64,000 nucleotides of DNA from the NCBI RefSeq assembly GCF_002207865.1, contig NZ_BDQM01000010.1, forward strand, positions 60,923-124,922. The letters run 5' to 3'. Under the pieces are notes generated by a model that was not told where the DNA came from, did not search any database, and worked only from the letters and a program-made list of their open reading frames with translations. This DNA comes from Colwellia marinimaniae. GTDB taxonomy: Bacteria > Pseudomonadota > Gammaproteobacteria > Enterobacterales > Alteromonadaceae. Numbering within the stretch: the first letter of the stretch is position 1; every line of letters starts with the position of its first letter. Below are positions 58,553 through 64,000 of this stretch, piece by piece. A program made the translations under genes and the position numbers.

Positions 58553-58713
58553 ACAATTAAAAATATTTGCGAACTTAACTAAATCGGCTATTTTAAAACG
58601 TGCTATGGTGCGGAAAATAACTGCTACAGTTTAGTAAGCGTTATACTGCTTAATGATTATATCTTATATCAAAAAGCCTAATATTAATGTCAAATGTTTC
58701 TGAGGAATCTACA

Positions 58714-59658
58714 GTGCCTGACATGAAGATTTTTGCGGGTAATGCCACCCCTGAACTGGCCAAGAAAATTTGTGATCGCCTATATATGCCTCTCGGCGAT
58801 GCGACAGTCGGTAGTTTTAGTGATGGTGAAATTTGTGTTGAAATACATGAAAACGTCCGTGGTGCTGATGTTTTTATTATTCAATCGACCTGTGCTCCAA
58901 CCAATAATAACTTAATGGAATTAATTGTAATGATAGACGCATTGCGTCGTGCCTCCGCTGGCCGTATCACTGCTGTAATCCCTTATTTTGGTTATGCTCG
59001 CCAAGACAGACGTGTACGTAGTGCTCGTGTACCAATTACGGCAAAAGTAGTTGCTGACTTTTTATCAAGTGTTGGTGTTGACCGTGTATTAACGGTTGAT
59101 TTACATGCCGAGCAAATACAAGGTTTCTTTGATGTGCCGGTTGATAATGCTTTTGGTACGCCAATTTTATTAGAGGACATGAAAAGTCGTGGTTTTGACA
59201 ACCCTGTGATTGTTTCTCCTGATATTGGTGGCGTGGTTCGTGCTCGTGCTGTTGCTAAATTATTAGATGACGCTGACTTAGTCATTATTGATAAACGTCG
59301 CCCGAAAGCAAACGTTGCCCAAGTGATGCACATTATTGGTGATGTAGAAGGTCGCGACTGTATTATTGTCGATGACATGATTGATACTGGCGGTACATTA
59401 GTCAAAGCGGCAGAAGCATTAAAAGAGCATGGCGCAAAACGTGTTGTCGCTTATGCCACTCACCCAGTATTGTCGGGTAATGCCGCACAAAACCTCAGAG
59501 ATTCAGTGCTTGATGAAGTTGTAGTTACTGATTCAATTCCTCTTTCTGATGAAATTAAAGCGCTTAAAATGGTTCGTCAATTAACCTTAAGCGGCATGCT
59601 TAGTGAAGCGATTCGTCGTGTGAGTAATGAAGAATCTATATCGGCAATGTTTGATTAA
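58714..59658 (+). CDS. prs: Ribose-phosphate pyrophosphokinase
   Basis: It makes PRPP for nucleotide, histidine and tryptophan synthesis. GTG 58714, with GAGG eight bases upstream, gives a 314-residue protein beginning [16 protein letters not shown], as in E. coli. An ATG at 58687 lies nine codons upstream without a ribosome site. The PRPP loop [10 protein letters not shown] and FGYARQDRR are present. Confidence 0.96.
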   Translation: MPDMKIFAGNATPELAKKICDRLYMPLGDATVGSFSDGEICVEIHENVRGADVFIIQSTCAPTNNNLMELIVMIDALRRASAGRITAVIPYFGYARQDRRVRSARVPITAKVVADFLSSVGVDRVLTVDLHAEQIQGFFDVPVDNAFGTPILLEDMKSRGFDNPVIVSPDIGGVVRARAVAKLLDDADLVIIDKRRPKANVAQVMHIIGDVEGRDCIIVDDMIDTGGTLVKAAEALKEHGAKRVVAYATHPVLSGNAAQNLRDSVLDEVVVTDSIPLSDEIKALKMVRQLTLSGMLSEAIRRVSNEESISAMFD

Positions 59659-59685
59659 TTTCTAGCGAATAATTACTACTATTGC

Positions 59686-59717
59686 AAAAAAGCAGCCGCT
59701 GCCACGGCTGCTTTTTT
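59686..59717 (+). terminator. Terminator after prs
   Basis: Arms AAAAAAGCAGCCG (59686-59698) and CGGCTGCTTTTTT (59705-59717) with a six-base loop. Confidence 0.92.
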
Positions 59718-59883
59718 ATTGCTCCTTAACCCTTATTTATTTCCTCATTCCCCCTATAAACCATCAGTAATTAACCGCTTAAGTTGATAGCTTTACCTAG
59801 GGCTAAATGTTACAATGCGGCGCCTTTTTTATCTAATGACCGAGTTAGTTGTTAACTGATCTAGGATGTTAAAATGGTATCTC

Positions 59884-59908
59884 CTTGTTTTTGGTCGCAA
59901 AAAACAAG
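59884..59908 (+). promoter_or_regulatory. Hairpin in the rplY leader
   Basis: Arms CTTGTTTTT and AAAAACAAG (within 59884-59908), about 45 bases before rplY. It may be a leader structure for ribosomal-protein autoregulation; no known motif is recognised. Confidence 0.4.
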
Positions 59909-59954
59909 ACTTAATTTTTAAGTTTTATAACTTATATAACAGAAGAGTATTAAA

Positions 59955-60575
59955 ATGACTGATTTTTTAACATTAGAAGCTGAAGTACGTACTGATTTAG
60001 GGAAAGGTGCGAGCCGCCGCCTACGTCACGCGGAAAAAGTTCCTGCTATCCTTTACGGTGAAAACCAAGAACCAGTATCTTTAACGTTAGCGCACAAAGA
60101 TGTATTCCGCGCTCAACAAGAAGAAAAATTCTATACGCAAGTATTAACATTAAATATTGCTGGTAAGCCAGTTGAGTGTTTAATTAAAGACATGCAACGT
60201 CACCCGTTCAAGCAATTGGTAATGCACTTAGATTTCATCCGCATTGATCAAAACCATGTAGTTCATGCAAACACTACTCTTCACTTCATTAATGAAGAAG
60301 AAGCGGCAAAAACTGGCGCTGCCATTGCTCATCACGTGACTAAAATTGCCATCTCTTGTTTACCAAAAGATTTACCTGAGTTCATCGAAGTTGACTTAAC
60401 TAACTTAGCACTTGGTCAAACTTTCCATTTATCAGACCTTACGTTGCCAGCAGGCGTTACTTCTGACGAATTAGCAAAAGGTGAAGAACACGATCTAGCG
60501 GTTGTTTCTGCTAAAGCGCCTAAATCGGCTAAAGTAACAGACGAAGCAGCAGAAGAAGCTCCAGCTGCTGAATAA
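59955..60575 (+). CDS. rplY: Ribosomal protein bL25, long CTC form
   Basis: Binds 5S rRNA in the large subunit. 206 residues: an N-terminal L25 domain (1-95) with [13 protein letters not shown], then a CTC/TL5 C-terminal domain, and an alanine/glutamate-rich tail. E. coli has only the 94-residue form, so this is the longer type common in marine gammaproteobacteria. It is followed by pth. Confidence 0.95.
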   Translation: MTDFLTLEAEVRTDLGKGASRRLRHAEKVPAILYGENQEPVSLTLAHKDVFRAQQEEKFYTQVLTLNIAGKPVECLIKDMQRHPFKQLVMHLDFIRIDQNHVVHANTTLHFINEEEAAKTGAAIAHHVTKIAISCLPKDLPEFIEVDLTNLALGQTFHLSDLTLPAGVTSDELAKGEEHDLAVVSAKAPKSAKVTDEAAEEAPAAE

Positions 60576-60605
60576 TAGCTACATTCATTTATAATATTAT
60601 AGATA

Positions 60606-61190
60606 ATGACTATTAAATTAATTGCGGGGCTGGGTAATCCTGGCCCCGAATATAGCAAAACACGCCACAATGCAGGTGTTTGGTTCGTCGAAGAACTGGC
60701 ACGTTGTCACAACATTTCCCTCCGTCCCGAAAAAAAATACTCCGGCCTTTATGGTAAAGGCTTAATTGCGGGAAACCTTATCCACTTATTAATTCCAACC
60801 ACCTTTATGAATCGTAGCGGTCAAGCAGTTGCTCCCCTTGCTAATTTTTATAAAATGTCGATAGATGAAATCTTGATTGCTCATGATGAATTAGATATAC
60901 AGCCCGGTGTTTGTAAAATAAAAAAGGGTGGTGGTCACGGCGGACATAATGGTTTGCGCGATATTATCGCTGCTATGGCTAATAATAAAGAATTTTACCG
61001 GTTACGTATTGGCATTGATCATCCAGGTCATCGCGATAAAGTAACGGGTCACGTATTAGGTAAAGCGCCTAGTGCCGAACAAGCAAAAATAGAACAAGCA
61101 ATCGACGAAGCTAGTCGATGTCTTGATATTTGGCTAACAGACGACTTAAAGAAAGCGCAAAATCGCTTACACTCGTTTAAAGCCGAGTAA
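60606..61190 (+). CDS. pth: Peptidyl-tRNA hydrolase
   Basis: It releases peptides from prematurely dropped peptidyl-tRNA. 194 residues; the active-site residues Asn11, His21 and Asp94 match E. coli Asn10, His20, Asp93. It starts 30 bases after rplY and is followed by ychF, as in E. coli. Confidence 0.96.
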   Translation: MTIKLIAGLGNPGPEYSKTRHNAGVWFVEELARCHNISLRPEKKYSGLYGKGLIAGNLIHLLIPTTFMNRSGQAVAPLANFYKMSIDEILIAHDELDIQPGVCKIKKGGGHGGHNGLRDIIAAMANNKEFYRLRIGIDHPGHRDKVTGHVLGKAPSAEQAKIEQAIDEASRCLDIWLTDDLKKAQNRLHSFKAE

Positions 61191-61252
61191 ATATACACAA
61201 GTAAATACACGCTAGTAACTCTGTGTTAGCAACTAATCAGTAGGTAAAAATT

Positions 61253-62344
61253 ATGGGTTTTAAATGTGGTATCGTTGGCTTGCCTAACGTCGGTAAATCA
61301 ACACTATTCAATGCACTTACCAAAGCAGGTATTGAAGCGGCAAACTTCCCGTTTTGTACTATTGAGCCAAATACTGGTGTAGTACCGGTACCCGACCCTC
61401 GCTTAGATAAATTAACTGCAATAGTAAAACCTGAGCGTGTCTTAGCCACCACCATGGAGTTTGTCGATATTGCCGGTCTTGTTGCTGGCGCATCAAAAGG
61501 TGAAGGGTTAGGGAACAAGTTTTTAGCGAACATTCGTGAAACAGATGCTATTGGTCACGTAGTTCGCTGCTTTGACAATGACAATATTATTCACGTTGCT
61601 AATAAGATTGACCCCGCTGATGATATTGAGGTGATCAATACTGAATTAGCATTATCTGATATGGACACAGCAGAACGGGCAATTTTTCGTTTAGCTAAAA
61701 AGGCTAAAGGCGGAGATAAAGACGCCAAATTTGAAATGCCTGTTTTAGAAAAAATATTAAAGCATGTTGAAGAAGGCCATATGGTACGTTCTTTAGAATT
61801 ATCTAAAGAAGAAAAAGCCGCTATTGACTATTTAAATTTCTTAACACTAAAACCAACCATGTATATTGCTAATGTCAATGATGATGGTTTTGAAAATAAT
61901 CCATACCTTGACGTAGTACAAAAGATAGCGGATGCAGAAGGTAGCGTAGTTGTTGCTGTTTGTGCCGAAGTTGAAAGCGAATTGTCTGAAATGGATGAAG
62001 ACGATAGAGCTGAATTTATGGCTGAGATGGGCTTAGAAGAGCCCGGTCTTAATCGTGTTATAAATGCCGGTTATGCATTACTGCACTTACAAACTTATTT
62101 CACTGCTGGTGTTAAAGAAGTACGTGCTTGGACAATTAAACAAAGTGCTACTGCGCCGCAAGCGGCCGGTGTTATTCATACCGACTTTGAAAAAGGCTTT
62201 ATTCGCGCTGAAGTCATCAGTTATGACGACTTTATTGAGTTTAATGGTGAGTCGGGTGCTAAAGAAGCCGGTAAGTGGCGTTTAGAGGGTAAAGACTACC
62301 GCGTAAAAGATGGTGATGTAATACACTTCCGCTTTAATGTATAA
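61253..62344 (+). CDS. ychF: YchF/OLA1-type ribosome-binding ATPase
   Basis: 363 residues. The P-loop GLPNVGKST is at 8-16; the G4 position reads NVND in place of the usual NKxD, consistent with the ATP-binding YchF group, and a C-terminal TGS domain ends in [16 protein letters not shown]. It binds ribosomes and affects stress responses. A strong terminator follows. Confidence 0.95.
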   Translation: MGFKCGIVGLPNVGKSTLFNALTKAGIEAANFPFCTIEPNTGVVPVPDPRLDKLTAIVKPERVLATTMEFVDIAGLVAGASKGEGLGNKFLANIRETDAIGHVVRCFDNDNIIHVANKIDPADDIEVINTELALSDMDTAERAIFRLAKKAKGGDKDAKFEMPVLEKILKHVEEGHMVRSLELSKEEKAAIDYLNFLTLKPTMYIANVNDDGFENNPYLDVVQKIADAEGSVVVAVCAEVESELSEMDEDDRAEFMAEMGLEEPGLNRVINAGYALLHLQTYFTAGVKEVRAWTIKQSATAPQAAGVIHTDFEKGFIRAEVISYDDFIEFNGESGAKEAGKWRLEGKDYRVKDGDVIHFRFNV

Positions 62345-62380
62345 AAGTCCGCCTATAGCTAGAGTCTATTTAGCCTAACC

Positions 62381-62410
62381 AAAAAACGCATCCTTAGTGA
62401 TGCGTTTTTT
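62381..62410 (+). terminator. Terminator after ychF
   Basis: Arms AAAAAACGCATC (62381-62392) and GATGCGTTTTTT (62399-62410) with a six-base loop. Confidence 0.92.
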
Positions 62411-62556
62411 TATGCCGCTAAGGACTGACGAGTCAGCATCCTGGCTGTAAACTTGAGTCAACTTGACCATAGTATTATAATAAAGACTTGTTTTAATTGT
62501 ATATACAACTAAAATACCGCCTGTAATATAAAAACGAAAGATATACAGCTATTCAG

Positions 62557-62598
62557 TTAGCTTAGTTATTCTACTAGCGGGTACCATAACTAAGCTAA
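62557..62598. repeat. Inverted repeat upstream of the DUF3718 gene
   Basis: Arms TTAGCTTAGTTAT (62557-62569) and ATAACTAAGCTAA (62586-62598), perfect over 13 bases, with a 16-base centre. It could be an operator or an RNA hairpin. The rest of 62411-62657 shows nothing I recognise. Confidence 0.7.
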
Positions 62599-62657
62599 TG
62601 GTCTACACTTTTCTTGTTTAAAGAAATTGATAAATCAAAAAATAATAAGGCGTCACA

Positions 62658-62999
62658 ATGAAAAAATTTATTTTATTACCCATACTATTAGCGACAAGTG
62701 TTATTACAGCTCCATCGGCTCAAGCAGATGACCTAGCATTGCGTATTTGTGAATATGTGCAAGCAAATGATAAAAGTCGCTTAAGGTCATTCTTAAAGCA
62801 AAAAAGATTAAAGGTTCGTAATATTTATGATGCTTTAGAATGCAACGGCAATAGTTTATTAATTTTTGCCGCTAAATCTAATGCTTTAGAAGTTGGCGAA
62901 TACATTATTGGTAAGTTACCTTCTAAAAAGGTTAAAGCTGAGATAGATAACTTAGCAAAATATTCTGCACATTTAGCTGAAGAAGCAAGAGATAGATAA
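62658..62999 (+). CDS. DUF3718 small exported protein
   Basis: 113 residues with a signal peptide ending at AQA (residues 1-23) and a mature part with ICEYVQANDKSRLRSFLKQ, then ALECNGNSLLIFAA, the hallmarks of DUF3718 as I recall it. Two cysteines in the mature part may form a disulfide. Its function is unknown. Confidence 0.75.
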   Translation: MKKFILLPILLATSVITAPSAQADDLALRICEYVQANDKSRLRSFLKQKRLKVRNIYDALECNGNSLLIFAAKSNALEVGEYIIGKLPSKKVKAEIDNLAKYSAHLAEEARDR

Positions 63000-63142
63000 G
63001 ACTTACCTTCATGATAAATACAAACGCATTATCATTTTCCAATAAGTAATGCGTTTCCCACCTTTTATTTGCATAGTTATCCACCAAAATGCACAATCAA
63101 TCGCCAAACAAATAGAAAGTACACCTTTTTTAAAAAAAACGG

Positions 63143-63171
63143 TTGACGAAAGGCAGGTAGATTAGCATAAT
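63143..63171 (+). promoter_or_regulatory. tRNA operon promoter
   Basis: TTGACG (63143-63148) and CATAAT (63166-63171) with a 17-base spacer, then a GC-rich segment (ACGCCGC) typical of stringently controlled stable-RNA promoters. Confidence 0.85.
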
Positions 63172-63203
63172 ACGCCGCACTTGCTACCGAGCAGGTTGGT
63201 AAA

Positions 63204-63280
63204 GGCTACATAGCTCAGTTGGTTAGAGCACATCACTCATAATGATGGGGTCCCAGGTTCAAATCCCGGTGTAGCCACCA
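63204..63280 (+). tRNA. tRNA-Met (CAT)
   Basis: 77 bases with encoded CCA; acceptor GGCTACA pairs with TGTAGCC, anticodon loop CTCATAA reads CAT. The acceptor begins G-C, so this is the elongator type rather than initiator. Confidence 0.95.
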
Positions 63281-63311
63281 TTTTACTTCGGTATTTTTAC
63301 TTAAGTAAAAA

Positions 63312-63343
63312 GAGTTCAAGTCTCTTTAACACTTGAATGTAAT
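63312..63343 (+). repeat. tRNA-Leu-derived 3' fragment
   Basis: GAGTTCAAGTCTC, the T-arm of tRNA-Leu, followed by TTTAACACTTGAATGTAAT instead of the acceptor strand and CCA. It is the tail of a repeat unit whose front is missing. Confidence 0.8.
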
Positions 63344-63453
63344 GCGGGTTTGGCGGAATTAATAAACAATGACGCGCTACTTTTTTTTATAGAGAGTAGG
63401 TTCCAGTATTGCAAGATGTGAGAGTTCAAGTCTCTTTAACACTTGAATGTAAT
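63344..63453 (+). repeat. Degenerate tRNA-Leu repeat, unit 1
   Basis: It starts like tRNA-Leu (GCGGGTTTGGCGGAATT) but the D-loop GGTA is replaced by AATAAACAATG, the anticodon region by a T-rich insert, and the 3' acceptor strand and CCA are lost. The AGGTTCCAGTATTGCAAG variable region and T-arm are kept. It cannot make a tRNA acceptor stem. The period is 110 bases. Confidence 0.88.
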
Positions 63454-63561
63454 GCGGGTTTGGCGGAATTAATAAACAATGACCGCTACTTTTTTATAGA
63501 GAGTAGGTTCCAGTATTGCAAGATGTGAGAGTTCAAGTCTCTTTAAACACTTGAATGTAAT
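63454..63561 (+). repeat. Degenerate tRNA-Leu repeat, unit 2
   Basis: As unit 1, with a few indels in the insert (ACCGCT instead of ACGCGCT and a shorter T run). It leads directly into the intact tRNA-Leu gene. Confidence 0.88.
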
Positions 63562-63646
<85 letters not shown>

Positions 63647-63691
63647 TTTCAAAGCAACTTTAGTTGCACAAGTAAAAAGTAAATACATTGC

Positions 63692-63766
63692 AGGGATATA
63701 GCCAAGCGGTAAGGCAGCGGGTTTTGATCCCGTCATTCAGAGGTTCAAATCCTCTTATCCCTGCCA
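63692..63766 (+). tRNA. tRNA-Gln (TTG)
   Basis: 75 bases; acceptor AGGGATA pairs with TATCCCT, anticodon loop TTTTGAT reads TTG, and CCA is encoded. Confidence 0.95.
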
Positions 63767-63788
63767 TTTCTTTTAAAGAAATGGTTAC

Positions 63789-63821
63789 AGAGTTCAAGTC
63801 TCTTTAACACTTGAATGTAAT
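63789..63821 (+). repeat. tRNA-Leu-derived 3' fragment
   Basis: The same T-arm fragment with altered tail as at 63312-63343, lying after tRNA-Gln and in front of unit 3. Confidence 0.8.
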
Positions 63822-63930
63822 GCGGGTTTGGCGGAATTAATAAACAATGACGCGCTACTTTTTTTATAGAGAGTAGGTTCCAGTATTGCAAGATGTGAGA
63901 GTTCAAGTCTCTTTAACACTTGGATGTAAT
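63822..63930 (+). repeat. Degenerate tRNA-Leu repeat, unit 3
   Basis: A copy of unit 1 with the same D-loop replacement, insert and altered tail (CACTTGGATGTAAT here). It again directly precedes an intact tRNA-Leu. Confidence 0.88.

Positions 63931-64000
<70 letters not shown>

Noticed and set aside
58992..59405. 137-residue minus-strand frame
   Set aside because: It lies inside the strongly conserved prs gene; a shadow.

Overview
The window reads as a chromosome segment of a marine gammaproteobacterium of the order Alteromonadales, most likely a Colwellia-like organism. This is a judgement from AT-rich DNA, protein resemblance and gene order, not from a database search. Much of the order matches the Escherichia coli backbone in broken-up blocks: lolCDE; prkA-yeaH and spoVR-fadR-(Na+/H+ antiporter)-dsbB; ycgN/ycgL; rluB-yciO-trpH beside trp; syd-queF; ppnN/xni; gcvA-ygdD-rlmM; and hemA-prfA-prmC-sirB2-sirB1-kdsA divergent from lolB-ispE-prs, followed by pth-ychF.

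Layout. 1-1140: 3' end of sodB, then a non-coding stretch with a GcvA-type operator, a promoter and a terminator that together suggest a small RNA. 1176-9200: lolCDE, a PilZ-like protein, a chemotaxis-type receptor, ppiC, carbonic anhydrase and hppD. 9711-14534: the PrkA/YeaH/SpoVR stress trio, with yeaH broken by one in-frame stop. 14575-24623: fadR, nhaD, dsbB and a series of housekeeping genes on the minus strand. 24665-32116: a complete trp operon (trpE, G, D, CF, B, A) with an attenuator and, unusually, two Trp-rich leader peptides, one on each side of the terminator. 32622-33996: a long gene-free stretch that looks like an outsized CsrB-family RNA on the minus strand. It has about 68 GGA motifs, many in hairpin loops, a tandem 147-bp repeat, an intrinsic terminator and a perfect GacA/UvrY box upstream. 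34093-49255: syd/queF, an M61 peptidase, a diguanylate cyclase, ppnN, xni, NAD-type isocitrate dehydrogenase, rlmM and the gcvA operon, with a second GcvA-operator/promoter/terminator unit divergent from gcvA. 49467-62999: kdsA, a MITE-like element, a DUF819 transporter, the hemA cluster, lolB-ispE-prs, bL25, pth, ychF. 63143-64000: a tRNA operon (Met, Leu, Gln, Leu) in which tRNA-Leu genes are interleaved with degenerate tRNA-Leu-derived repeats.

The regulatory content is the most interesting part. A GacA-Csr type circuit, a GcvA circuit with two candidate small RNAs sharing one operator sequence and spacing, and a doubled trp leader all lie in intergenic DNA. Protein genes are mostly ordinary housekeeping genes. 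Several have start sites that differ from the longest open frame (GTG for dsbB and prs, TTG for hemA and xni); I chose these from Shine-Dalgarno position and from the alignment of family residues I remember.
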